A stretch of DNA of 64,000 nt from Allomyces macrogynus ATCC 38327 (lineage: Eukaryota > Blastocladiomycota > Blastocladiomycetes > Blastocladiales > Blastocladiaceae): NCBI GenBank assembly GCA_000151295.1, contig GG745356.1:7334-71333 (forward strand), read 5' to 3'. Position 1 is the first letter of the stretch, and each line of letters starts with the position of its first letter. Below are positions 51,912 through 62,981 of the stretch, one piece after another. The notes under the pieces were generated by a model. That model was not told the origin of the DNA. It was given only the letters and a program-made list of their open reading frames with translations, and did no database searches. A program made the position numbers and the translations under genes.

Positions 51912-54900
51912 ATGAACGGCCCGCTCGACGCCAACCCGAAACTGCGGTTCGACCATCTGCTCGACGACGACGACGCCAACGAATCCATCTTCATGGACCA
52001 CCACCAGGCGCAATCTGCGTCCTCGTCCTCCGCGGCGCGCGCGCCGGGCCTGACGCTCAAGGAACAAGAGCAGGTGCTCGACCGATTGCGCAAGGAGAAC
52101 CACGACCTGCGCATGAAAATCTACTTTATGGAGGAACGGCTGCAACACTTAACCCCGGCCCACATGAATGCCGCGATCGCCGAGAATATCGACTTGAAGA
52201 TCAAGTTGCGGCAATTGGCCGAGGAGAATGGGAAGTTGGCCGAGAAGAGTGCCGCAGTGGGGACCGACGCGTTGGCCGAGTGGGAAGCTCGCGAGCAGGA
52301 ATTCATGGCGCGGTTGGACCAGGCCGCGCAGCACGTCGAGCAATTGGATCTGCAGGTCATGAACCTGCGCGCGGAGAAGCTGCAGCTCGAGGATAAGTTG
52401 GCGGACGAGACGGATGCGCGTGCACAGGCCGCGGCGCAGCGCGATTTGGCGGTGGCCGAAGTGGATGCGTTACGCACGCAGCTCGAGTTTGCGACCGCGC
52501 AGGCCAACGGGGTTCAAGCAGGACCTCATGGACGTCGGGACCGGGCGCAGTCACCCGCCTGTTTCCGGATCCGGGACGCCGTCGTCGTCGAAACGGCGGC
52601 AGTCGAGTCGCCGCCGGCGCGACGAGTCGGCGCACCAGCCGGCGACCCTGTCCCGCGCCGAGTACCTCGACAAGATGAACCACTTCAAAGCGCAGATCAC
52701 CGCGCAGAACTTGATTATTGCCTCGCGCGAGGCCGAGATTGACCGGTTGCAGGCGCAGGTCGCGACACTCACGCGCGACTTGCATCACGGGATGCACGAA
52801 CTCGAAATCGCTCGGGCTGCGGGGGGCGCAGGGGTCAGTCTTGACCTACCCGCGTCGCGTTCCGGTTCGGGATCAGCGGCGTCGCTGCGGATCCAGATCT
52901 CGGAAATGCACCGCCAGCTGGGCGACCAGGCGGTCCAGTCGGCGGCATTGTCCAAGGAACTCAAGGACAAGCACGTCGCACACGAGCAGGCGCTTGCCGG
53001 GCTCATGGGCGCGTGGTCCGAGGACCAGCAGTCGCATAAGACCGCGCTCGCCGAGACGAAGCGGAAATTGGCGGCGGCGCTGAGGCAGGTCGCGCAGCTG
53101 CAGGCGCAGATTCGCGACTTGCAGGCTCAGCGTGCACACGCCGACCAGCAGAACCAGGCGGCCGCGTATGCCGCGGCCGACCGCGACGCTGAGCGGGATG
53201 CGGATGTCGCGCATTTGGCCGACCAGGTCGCACAGCTCGAGGCCGAAGTGGCCGCCAAGGACGACGAGATTCAGGCGCTGCAGACGGAGTTGGCTGATCG
53301 GGTTAGGGAAGAGCACGGTTTGCAGGCGGCGGTCAAGGCACTCAAGGCGCGAATGGATTCGGCGGGCGGGTCGGCATCGACGACCGCCGCACACGTCGCG
53401 GCGCTCGAGGCCGAAGTGGCCCGCGCCGAGGCGCATGCCGCGGATCTCGATGCGCGGTGGAGGCAAGAAGTGGCCGCCCGGGCTGCCGCTGAACAGCGCG
53501 AGGCGACTCGGATCGCCGACGTGGATGCGCGCGCCCGGCGTGAGGCCGATCGCGCGCGGGCCCTGGAACGGCAAGTGCGTGCGCTGGAGCGCGACCGCGA
53601 TGTCGCGCAGGACGTGCATGATCGGGATGTCGCCGAGGCCGCGGATGCCGCGAGACGCGCAGCTGACGTCGAGCGCGCCAAGGAGTTTGACGAGTATAAG
53701 CGGCAGGTCGCCGCGTTGGACCGCGCGCACAAAGAGGCGCGCGAGGCGCTCGCGAATGCCAAGGCCGAACTGAAGGCACGGGATGCCGAAGTGTCGAGTG
53801 TCCGTGCGCAACTGGCCCGGTGGCAGGCCGAGGCGGCCGCGCACCATGATCGGCTCACGCATTTGGTTGCAGAGAACCAGGCGCTACTGGCGCAGTCCCG
53901 TGGGCAGCAGACCGAGGCGTACCGGTTGTTGTCGGAGCAGTACCAACAGCTCAAGAAGCAGCATTTGGAGACGCTCGAGGCGCTGCAGGCGACGCAGTTG
54001 CAGGTGTCGGCCGAGCATGAGGTACGTATTTGAATGGGTTCCCGGTGAGTGCGGGGTTCGTGCGACTGACGATGGAGTGAATGACGGTTTCGTAGTCCGC
54101 GCGGTCCAAGTCGCCCATGGCCGCGATCCTGTACCAGTGGTACATCCAGCTGTCGGCGGTGCTCGGCAAGAACATGGACTCGGTGCGTTTTCTTGCGATA
54201 CGATCATCCGTTCCGCTATTTCCGATGACTTATCACGTACCCGCCCACCCCACAGATCACGCCCTCGACGCCCGCCAGTGTCATGGAAGACGTGATCGAC
54301 CAGCGCCTGCGCGACCTCGCGGCGCTGCGCGACCAATTCACCGCCGACGTGCGCGCCGTCGAAGCGCACTGGTCGGCCGAGTTCAAGCTGCTGCTCGCCA
54401 AACTCGACCGCAAGACCGCGCAGGCCGACAAGTCCGAGTCGGCCATTCGCACAGCGACCGCGCACGTCAAGAAGTGGAAGGTGCAGGTCGCGCAACTGCA
54501 GCAGCAAGTGAGACAGTCCGAGGCGGCCGTGGCTGCGGCCGAGGCTGTCGCGCAGGCTGCGCAGGCGCAGCTCGGCGAGGCCATGGACCGGCATGGCGAT
54601 GGCCATTGGGTCGCGCGCGTGCGCGAAATGGAGGCCAAGTTGCGCGAGACCGAGGAGCGCATTCGCCGCGAACGTTCGGGCGCGCGCGAAAAGGTGCAGG
54701 AATTGATTGGGACGGTGCGCGAGCTCGAGCGGCAGCTCGAGTCGGCCAAGAAGATGAACTTCCAGTACCATGACCTGATCCAGCACCAGAAGAACAAGCT
54801 CGAGGCTGCGATGCACATGTCGGGGGCACGTGTGCTTGCGGTTCGCGACTTTCGAGTGAGTGGGGGCTGACTTGCCTGGATTCTGTTTTGTAGGAGCGCA

Positions 54901-55538
54901 AGTTCGACAAATTTAAGGAGGAGTACCTCAAGTTGGAGCGCACGCTTGACCAAAAGGAACGCGCACTCAACCGCGCTCTTTCGCGCACCGACATTGCCAC
55001 CGACCTCACGCGGCTGCGCATCGACGACTCGCTCGGATCCCCAACCACCTCGATGGCTCCATCATCCTCGGCCCCTGGCATGGCCGTGACCGGATCCATG
55101 GCCAGTTTCGGGTCCACGACATCGACCCACTCGTCGACCGACTTCCTTCTCCGCGGGCACACGCCCAGCCCGAACTTGACTGCGTTCCGCCCACCACCAC
55201 CCGCTGCCGCTGCTACCACGCGCACTTCCGCACCGGCCGCCGTGCAGCGCTCCACGGCCACCACCTCGGCTGCCCAGCGCGCGCGGCTTGCAACTGCCGG
55301 CGCCGACTCGGTCCTGTCCAGCACGCACGCTTTGCGTGCGGCAGCCGCTGCGGCGGGGTACCACCGCCCGCGGTCGTCGGGCGAGACGGCGGCGGCGCGC
55401 GCCGAGAGCACGATTCGTCGGCCGGCATCGTCGTCGGCGTTGAGGGCGGCGGCGGCCATGTCAAATGGGTCGGCGTCGGGACGGAGCAGTCCCGCTGGGT
55501 CGACGGGGCCACGGCGCGGGTCGGTGGCGAATTCGTGA
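51912..55538 (+). CDS. CM1-motif coiled-coil protein (centrosomin/Mto1/Pcp1 type)
   Basis: Proteins with the Cnn motif 1 (CM1) recruit and activate gamma-tubulin complexes at microtubule-organizing centres. The motif is clear at residues about 50-85: TLKEQEQVLDRLRKENHDLR, then MKIYFMEERLQHL. The rest is almost entirely heptad coiled coil, rich in Ala, Glu, Gln, Arg and Leu, ending in a Ser/Thr/Pro/Ala-rich tail (TGPRRGSVANS). Exons: 51912-54021, 54096-54182, 54256-about 54831 and 54894-55538, with GTACGT, GTGCGT and GTGCTT donors. A one-base shift in the GGGG run at 52509-52512 is required to join ATAQANG to FKQDLMDVGTG; it is probably an extra G in the assembly. Total length is about 1,130 residues. 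A flagellated fungus would use such a protein at the basal body/centrosome, but that role is inferred. Confidence 0.82.
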
Positions 55539-55929
55539 TGTCGTTGGTGAGGATATGATGGGTGGTGTGTATTTATTTATTCGGCGCGCGCGTGGATGGG
55601 TGCGTGGCGGTGCCGGATCGTGCAGATTCAGTGCGATTTCGTGCTCTTTTTTTGTTCTTGGTTTCGGTTCCGCGTTTTGGTTGTGCGTTTTTGCAAATCG
55701 AATTTATTTTCTTGACCACTGTTGCGCTTTCCACCTTGCCATGCAGCGATGCGCTCGTCGCGCAGCAATGGGGACGCAATCAGCCGTCGCCGTCTCGCCG
55801 CTGTCAGTCTACAACCATGAGGCAGGCGACGCCGAAAGTGGCGACACGAAAGGGTAGGTAGACACAACCCAAGCACCTGTATATTTTGGTACACGCAAAC
55901 ATCGAACAAAATGACAGACCAACCCGCTT
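55539..55929. other. Convergent 3' region
   Basis: This lies between the CM1 gene and the LYAR-type gene. It is AT-richer, with TTTATTTATT near 55570, and holds 3' UTRs. No gene was seen. Confidence 0.5.
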
Positions 55930-56912
55930 TTAGATGTTCGCAGATACGTTGCCGTCGGCCGAAATAGTGAACTTGATCTGGAGGAAAGGAGAAAGAACAA
56001 CGCGGGATCAGTCGAGGTGGTTGATAGGCGAAACGCGATCCCGATCGGCAACGGACACACCTGCTCGCTGACGGCCTTCTTGGCTGCCTTCTTGTCAAGG
56101 TCCTTGTGGGTGCGGCGCAGCTGCTTGGCCACCTTCTTGACCAAGTCGTCGTAGTCCTGCAATCCAGTCCGAAAAATGGTTAGCAGGGAGAAGAGCGTCG
56201 CGAGGCGCGCCAACAATGCGTACCAGACCCGACGTCGACCCGATTTCCTTCAATGCTGCGGCCACATCAATCTTGGCATCATCCTTCTTAGCCTTCTTCG
56301 ATTCCTTGGCCGGCTCCTCATCGGCCGCCGCGCGTTTCTTCGACTCGGGAACAGGCGACGCCGCGGGCGTCGGTTCCTGCTCGACCGGGGTCGCAGCGGG
56401 TGCTGCTGGCGGCTGCAACTGCTGCTGCTTATGCTGCTGTTGCTGGTTTTGAAAACTGTCGGTTATTAGTGCCCCCATTCAGATCTTCGTAGCGACAAGT
56501 GATAGAAAGCGCATCATACACGCTGGTTGTTGTCGTTGTTCTGCTTGCTGCTGCGCGGCGCCTTGTAGAGCGACTTTTGGTACTTTTCAGCCTCGGAAAT
56601 GCACGACGTGTGCGACTTGTAGGACTGGCTTGTGAAGCTCACGGAACAGTCGACGCACGAGAGCGCCGGCGGCCAGCACCGGTTCACGTGCTGGTCGGCC
56701 TTGGGCTTCTTGACCGTTTCTGACCGGTGAAGCGATCGGGTCAGTCGCGGGCACGCTGTTGTGCGATGGCGATGGACGAGATGACGGAGCGGAGCGAGAG
56801 AACTCCAGGCTGGGCCCGAAAGACTTAATTTTCTCACGCCAGTGTCCGTCGTCGTCGTTCAACCGTCGAAATGGCGGTTACCTTGGCAGTGGTCACAGAT
56901 GAAGGACACCAT
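55930..56912 (-). CDS. LYAR-type zinc-finger protein
   Basis: LYAR-family proteins are nucleolar C2HC zinc-finger proteins linked to ribosome biogenesis and growth. Exon 1 from 56912 reads MVSFICDHCQ. After an intron, ETVKKPKADQHVNRCWPPAL, SCVDCSVSFTSQSYKSHTSC and ISEAEKYQKSLYK complete two LYAR fingers (C-x2-C, H-x3-C; C-x2-C, H-x3-C). A Gln-rich, then Pro/Ala/Lys-rich nuclear region follows (KKRAAADEEPAKESKKAKKD, probable NLS). After another intron comes DYDDLVKKVAKQLRRTHKDL and a last exon IKFTISADGNVSANI ends at 55930. Introns: about 56725-56879, about 56448-56518, about 56158-56226 and about 55980-56062. The product is about 230 residues, shorter than human LYAR. No break was seen; intron ends are approximate. 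Confidence 0.82.
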
Positions 56913-57891
56913 TGGTGCGGTGGTTGGGATTCGAAGCTCGCGAAAAAGCAGGTGAAGTTGCCGGCCTGATCGTCGGCAAACTGGCTCTCGGTTTGTTGCT
57001 GTAAGTCCTGTGGCGTTTCGCTTGCAGGATGTCGAGGAAGCCGTCGATAATGAATTCGGCGTGCGGCAGGGATTGACTGGCGGTGACGACAAGGGAGGAG
57101 CACGAGGAGACAGACGTTGATCAGGTCACCTGAGAGGCATGGGATCGGTCGCGACGCGTCTCGCACCCGATGCATGACTGGATATTGAGAGGCTTGCGTG
57201 GCTCGGTTTTTGGAAGTGAGCTGAAATCGGCTTTGCCGGTCGATTGAAAGCGTGTCGTTGCAGTGACTGGGATCTGAAATCTTTGCCGGACGAGGCGTAA
57301 GAGATACGAACAACACAGGGGCCCTACCCAGGCCTCCTCCCACCGAGGAGAGAGGGGACTTTTTGCACAAGCGAGGGGACAGCAGATGCGTGTGTGGATT
57401 GGACGGGCGCGAGTGCAATTATAATATCAACACATGACCAGAAACGACCTCAACGCAGCCTTTGAATGACAAGTCGGGACCGCAAACATATCCTCTTGCT
57501 TCTCCACCCAAAATGGAGGCCCGAATGAGATCCAATCTGTGTCCGCATATCCTTGTGCTTGTGAACTCTGCTGCAATGGTGCCTGGAGTTTGGATTGTTA
57601 AATCAAAGCGAAAGAGTCAAGTAGGAATTCATTTCACGTTTCTCTCTAATTTTTTCTTCTCGCTCACAATCCAACAATTTGATGCTCGGGGCGCGAGCGA
57701 CCGCGAGCTTCGAGTTTCAGCGATCGTGGCAGCACTTGGAACTTGGAGATGGGGAAGCGAAAATGAAGGGCAGCAACCGATCACATGTTTGTGGCTGACT
57801 TGATCAACAATTCCGCATCCGTCCATACTGATCACGTCCTCGACACCAGCACTTGCAGCATTGTCATTGACGAAAACCATCACGCATTGCC
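56913..57891. promoter_or_regulatory. Divergent region with one dispersed repeat copy
   Basis: About 980 bp lie between the LYAR-type gene and NOC3. Apart from the repeat copy at 57217-57327 no feature was recognised. Confidence 0.45.
57217..57327 (+). repeat. Dispersed repeat, copy 1 (upstream of NOC3)
   Basis: GTGAGCTGAAAT ... GAAAGCG ... CGTTGCAG ... GGATC ... TTGCC ... GTAAGAGA ... CAACACAGGGGCCCTAC matches 62706-62820 at roughly 75% by eye in the same orientation. Weaker similarity extends further upstream in both copies. The type is unknown; a solo LTR or SINE-like element is possible. Confidence 0.75.
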
Positions 57892-60842
57892 ATGGCCAAG
57901 AAGGGCGCTCACAGCGCAAAGGGCGGTCGCCCGGCTGCGCCCCGTCGCGGCGGCCCCACCGCCAATGGCAAACCCAACACCAATGGCAAAACCAGCAAAA
58001 AACCCGCCGACAAGAAAAAGCCCGCCACGTCGTTTGCCATACCTGACACCGAGGTCGATTCCGACATTTTGAGCGACGAGGACCTGCAGTTCCTCGAGGA
58101 CAATGCCGAATACGCGCAAATGGTCGCCGGGATCGACGTCAACGCCATCACCAAGTCCGTTTTGATTATGTCATGGATCGTCCCAACGCTGGATTGCGGC
58201 TGACAGCAGCTGTCGATCATAGGAAGCCGTCCAAGGACAAGCTCAAGAAGCAGCCGCGGCCCAAGCCCGCGCCCGTCGCTGCCGCCGCGAACGATGACTC
58301 CGACGACGACGATATCGACGCGAAAATCCTCTCGTCGGCGATTATTGCCGAGTCGTCCGACGACGACGACGAGATTCACCAGGACCTGGTGGAGGGGAGC
58401 GAGGACGAGGGTGAGGACGACATGGACGCCGATCTCGACGCGACGCTCGCCGATACCGACGAGGACGGCGACATGAGCGAGCTCGACGAAACCAATATTG
58501 ACGTGGGCGCGATTCCGTCCGATATCGAGTCGAGCGAGTTTGACTCGGACGACGAAGACGACAACCGTGCGGCTGCGAGCTCATCCGACGACGACTCGTC
58601 GGACGAGGACGACGATCTGCGCTACATCAAACCGTTGAAAAAGACGCCGCGTCCCGCGGGCAGCGACGACGAGGAGCCCGACTGGGAAAAGACGCCGCGC
58701 GCCGTCAAGGCCGAGGCGACGGTCGCGAAACTGCCCATCAAGAGCGCCGACGGCCGCGTGATCCGTGTTGTTTCGGACGAGCCCGTCGCTGCCGTGGCCG
58801 ACAACGAGGACGAGAACGAGGCTGCCGCGGCGCAGGCCAAGAAGAAGCCCGCGCTTCCAAAACCGTCGCCGCACGACGACCTCGACGACGACGGGCTCCA
58901 CCCGCTCGAGCGCATTGCGCAGGCGTGCCAGCGCGTCATCGAGGACCCGGAGTCCAACATTGGCCTGGTCCAGCGCGTGCACGAATACTTGGTCGGCCGC
59001 AACGCGCAGTACGCCAAGGTCGCGCTCGTGTCGCTGCTGCAAGTCTACCTCGACGTGATCCCCGGGTACCGGATTCACGAGCTGACCGAGGCGCAAAAGG
59101 CCGAGAAGGTGTCCAAGGACGTCAAGAAGCTGCGCAACTTTGAGTCGACGCTGCTCGCCAATTACCAAAAGTACTTGGTTGCGCTCGACAAGAAGATCAA
59201 GGAGGCGCCGGCGCAACGCGGCGCGATTCGTGAGGCCGACATGGCCTACTTGGCCGTGACCGCGTTCTGCAAGCTGTTGCAAACGCACCCTCACTTCAAC
59301 TTCCGGCTCAACATTTTGAACGCGCTGTCGAAGCGGCTCACGCGGACCGAACTCGTCGGCGTGATTGTCGACACGCTGCGCGACGTGTTCCGACGCGACG
59401 AGGAGGGTCAAGTCTCGTCCGAAGCCGTGCGGCTCGTGGCCAAGGCCATCAAGGGCGGCGGGTACCGGTGCGACCCGCGCGTTGTTCGCGTGTTTGCGCA
59501 CTTGCGGCTCAAACATGAGATGACGCTCGAGGACGTGCTGAAAAAGGCCAACCGCGGCAAGCCGTCGGCCGAGGCACGCAAGGCCGCGGCGAATGCGGCG
59601 GCCAAGAAGCCGACGCGCAAGGGCAAGGACCCGTTTGTCAACAAGAAGCAGCGCAAGTCCATGAAGCGGCAGCTCGAGGTCGAAAAGGAGCTCAAGGAGT
59701 CGGAGGCCGTCGTCTCGCTCGAGGACCGGAAAAAGCACCACCGCGTCACGCTCGAGCATGTGTTCCTCACGTACTTCCGCGTTCTCAAGGGCGCCGCGCG
59801 CGACTCGCCCCTGATCCCGGCGGTACTCGAGGGGCTCAGTCTGTTTGCTCACTTGATCTCGATTGAGTTTTTCCAGTCGCTGTTTGCTGTCTTCAAGAGC
59901 TACCTCGCTGACCCGAACGTGCGCGCCGCGTCCAAGCTGCGCATTGTCTCGACGGCGCACCGCGTGCTCTCGGGCCAAGGACAGCTGCTCAACCTCGACT
60001 TGGCCGATTTTTACGGCACGCTCTATGCCGTCCTCGGCGACCTCGCTCTCCGCGTACCTGCGAGCCTGTTTGACGATGACGATGCGGGCCACGGCGGTTC
60101 CAACGCACCGACCGGCGTCGACGCTGACGTGCACATTGCGCTCGAGGTCCTCGACGAGGTGTTGAAGCGCAAGGTCCCGCAACCCATTGTCACGGCGCTG
60201 TTTGTGCGTCTCGTGCGCGTTTCGGCGGCCGCGACCAACCCGGGCACGGTCATGGCCTGTCTCGCGACCGCCGCGACCATGACGGCCAAGTTTGGTTTCC
60301 TGCGCACCGTCCTCGACGCGCCGTCCGACCGTCCAGCATCGGGTCGGTTCGAGCCGTACGCCGACGACCCGCAAATCGCCAACGCGGCCGCGGCCGCGCC
60401 GTACGATTTCGCGCTGCTCACGCACCACTGGCACCCGGACGTGCGCGCTGCGGCCACGGCGATCACGCACGACCTGAGCCCGGCGGCACTGGCACACACA
60501 GACCGCGCGCGCCCGCGACTTATGCCGTGGACCGACTGTTTCGCACGGTGGGACTGGCGCGCGTCGTTGCGGTGGGTGCCCGATTGGGAGACGATCGAAG
60601 CGTCCATGGCCGAAGGACCTGGACGCAAGAACCGGCGCAAGTCACCCATGGCGTCAGCGAAGCGCGCGGCCGAGGACGACGACGGGGACGGCAAGGCGAC
60701 CAAGCGCAAGCGGCGGGAAGATCATTTGGCTGGATTGGAGGGGCTCAACCCGCACGTTAGCGCGGAACGCAAGCGTAAGCTCAGCCAGAGGAACCGGCCA
60801 AAACCGCCGAGCAAGAGGAAGCGCAAGAATCGGAGCGGATGA
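57892..60842 (+). CDS. NOC3: Noc3, nucleolar complex protein for 60S assembly
   Basis: Noc3 works with Noc2 in pre-60S maturation and export and is also linked to replication licensing in yeast. Exon 1 (57892-58154) starts MAKKGAHSAKGGRPAAPRRG and contains SDEDLQFLEDNAEYAQMV. A short intron (58155-58222, GTCCGT..TCATAG) leads to KPSKDKLKKQPRPKP, then a long acidic Asp/Glu/Ser stretch. The Noc3 domain proper follows: AQACQRVIEDPESNIGLVQR, LVSLLQVYLDVIPGYRI, LRNFESTLLANYQKYLVAL, LLQTHPHFNFRLNILNALSK and RLVAKAIKGGGYRCDPRVVR. The C-terminal CBF/Mak21-like half contains HRVLSGQGQLLNLDLADFYG and HHWHPDVRAAATAI, and the protein ends with a basic KRKRKNRSG tail. The product is about 960 residues, longer than yeast Noc3 (663) mainly by low-complexity regions. 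No break was seen. Confidence 0.93.
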
Positions 60843-62244
60843 TTTGTGTCCTTCATTACATCCGTTGGTGTTGGTACTGGACTCCTTCCAAAACCACATC
60901 TTTGAACCCCATATCTCGCCAACCAGCAACCACGTCCTCTTCTCCCTTGCACCACGTACAAAAGTAAACTTGGAAGGAATCCATTCCGGGTTTATTTCCA
61001 CGTTCAGGACGACTGTCTTTTTGCGTACCAGTGGCAGTACGCATCGATGCAGCTGACTGGATACAGCTCAAGTCGCTTCAGTCATGTTTCTCCACCTGGT
61101 TGCGCACTGCGGCACCCGGGGACCTACGTCTTTCCTATTTCTCATTGATTTTGTTCTTCCACGTCAGTACACACCATCACGCCGTCCACACTTCACTTGA
61201 ACGACTTCCGCGTCATTTCGCACACTCCTCGCTGCGCCTGACTTTCACTCCTTTCCCGCTTCTGGTTGCGGTCACAAAGTGGAAAATGATGCGCTGATAC
61301 TTGATACTGACGTGGGAACGTTGCCAGCTGGAGGAGGAGGTGTGGAACCCCAGTATATCGTCGCCGCCGCTTTACAGCTGAGAGCAAGACCTCCCCGAGC
61401 CACGTTCCCGTTGGGGGAATGGTTGTTGCGGCCCTGAATGCTAGCGTGATGTTCATTTCAATTCTTTTTTGACTCTCTTCGAACAATGGTTTGTAACCCT
61501 GCGCACAATCTTGAGAGGGGAAGAATGCCTTGACCATGCATGCATTATATTCGGAAATTCTCCTTTCACAACAATTTGAACAATATCCGCGCCAACATCC
61601 AAAACAAGTCAACAGCACCTGCAACTGTAATCGCGCCTGCTGTGCCCACGGCACCAGCCGCAGAGCGCGTCATGTACACGAACCATCAGCACCCGGTCAC
61701 GCATTGCGCGCCCAGCAGTCCACCCAGTGACCTGCTGTGTGGCCGCTTCGATCCGCTCCGTGATCGGGGTCCGGTTCCAGAGCGTTCTTGCGCTTGAACG
61801 TCGACCTGATCGACGAGAGCGGAACTGGCAGGCATTGAGGTATGGTGAGTACAGCAGTGTTCTGTTGCAGCGCCACGGTTGTGGTCACTGTGGAAACGTA
61901 AATGTCGAGCGGAACTGTCTCCTTCTGGCCCAGAAATTGCTGGGCGAGCGCGTGCACAGGTTTGTGGTTGGGCGGCAGCAGCAACTCATCGATCTCGCGC
62001 CAACTCGTCACAACGTGAGCCAATCAGGACATTAAACTGCATACCAGCTCCTCGTTGAGCACACCAAGCATCGCCTTGACTTGAACCCGCTCTCCCAGAG
62101 GTGGATGATGGCGAATTCTGGCTGGTTGGTCACTGTCAACCAGCCCAACTCGACCAAGGACATCAAACACAGTCCCTTTCCCTGACGCCCTAAGCCAGTA
62201 GTACCACTTTGATCCACTCTTATCCCAAATTCATAGCGTGGTTG

Positions 62245-62436
62245 TCCCACTTTGGCCCATGCTTTTCTCAAATCGAGTAAGGATTTCCCGCATTGCGTTT
62301 TGGGTTGTCCCACTTTGCATTTGGGATCCCAAACTGTTTTTGGCCATCCCACTTGATATTCGGATATCCCACTTGATTTCACGTTATTTTATCTGTTTTT
62401 GCCAAGTCCCAGTATGGGTAATGCGTCCCACTTTGC
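62245..62436 (+). repeat. Cluster of five TCCCACTT motifs
   Basis: Exact copies start at 62245, 62308, 62347, 62367 and 62426, each followed by TTG or GAT. Further degenerate copies flank them (ACCACTTTGAT near 62202). The region is AT-rich relative to the window. It could be a regulatory site cluster or a decayed minisatellite. Confidence 0.65.
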
Positions 62437-62705
62437 TCTTGCCTCGCCCCTATTGGGACCCGTGATTTCTCACACGCTTGATGATTCTCACACATTGAAC
62501 CTGGAAAGGAGTATGAAAATAAATAAATAAAAAATAAATAAATAAAGCAATCAACGTCAATGCGCATGCTTGCCTTTCGGAATGAAGGTGATGTATGGCG
62601 ATCGCTGAGCAGGCAGGATTTGAGGCAAGACTAATGGCATGGTGTGTCGCAACGCTCACCTCGATTCTGCACCGGCTGATTGATCGCAGGCGTCTCTGTG
62701 TAAAT

Positions 62706-62820
62706 GTGAGCTGAAATAGCCTTCGCTGGCTGATAGAAAGCGCTTCGCTGCAGGAACTTGGATCCCAGATCCTTGCCAGATGATGTGTAAGAGAGACGAT
62801 CATCAACACAGGGGCCCTAC
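62706..62820 (+). repeat. Dispersed repeat, copy 2 (downstream of NOC3)
   Basis: This is the same-orientation partner of 57217-57327. It ends with the identical CAACACAGGGGCCCTAC. The two copies bracket NOC3. Confidence 0.75.
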
Positions 62821-62981
62821 TGTGGCGTCCGCCAGCAGCATCGATGCTCACTTTTTTGCTTTACGCGCGCAGGCCATGCGTGAAAGTGGACCGATGCTAC
62901 CGTTGCCAAGACGAAGAAAAAAAAAAAAACAACAGGCTTTCAACACCCAAATATTTGTCCATCTCGCCTGATTTCGAAAAT

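Larger units (their letters stand above)
60843..62981. other. AT-richer gene-free region
   Basis: About 2.1 kb contain no supported gene. Present are a TCCCACTT motif cluster (62245-62436), an AATAAATAAATAA run near 62518-62547, the second dispersed-repeat copy (62706-62820) and an A13 tract (62917-62929). A minus-strand frame at 61697-62023 (REIDELLLPPNHKPVHALAQ) has some protein-like character but no match and may be a TE remnant. Confidence 0.45.

Noticed and set aside
5940..52512. Programmed +1 frameshifting as a common cause of the frame changes
   Set aside because: Several changes are +1, but the sites share no slippery motif and three lie in homopolymer runs; fumarase needs the opposite sign. 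Assembly indels explain them better.
58581..60497. Minus-strand 638-codon open frame opposite NOC3
   Set aside because: NOC3 on the plus strand matches a conserved family throughout. The antisense frame is a by-product of RNY-type, GC3-biased codons.
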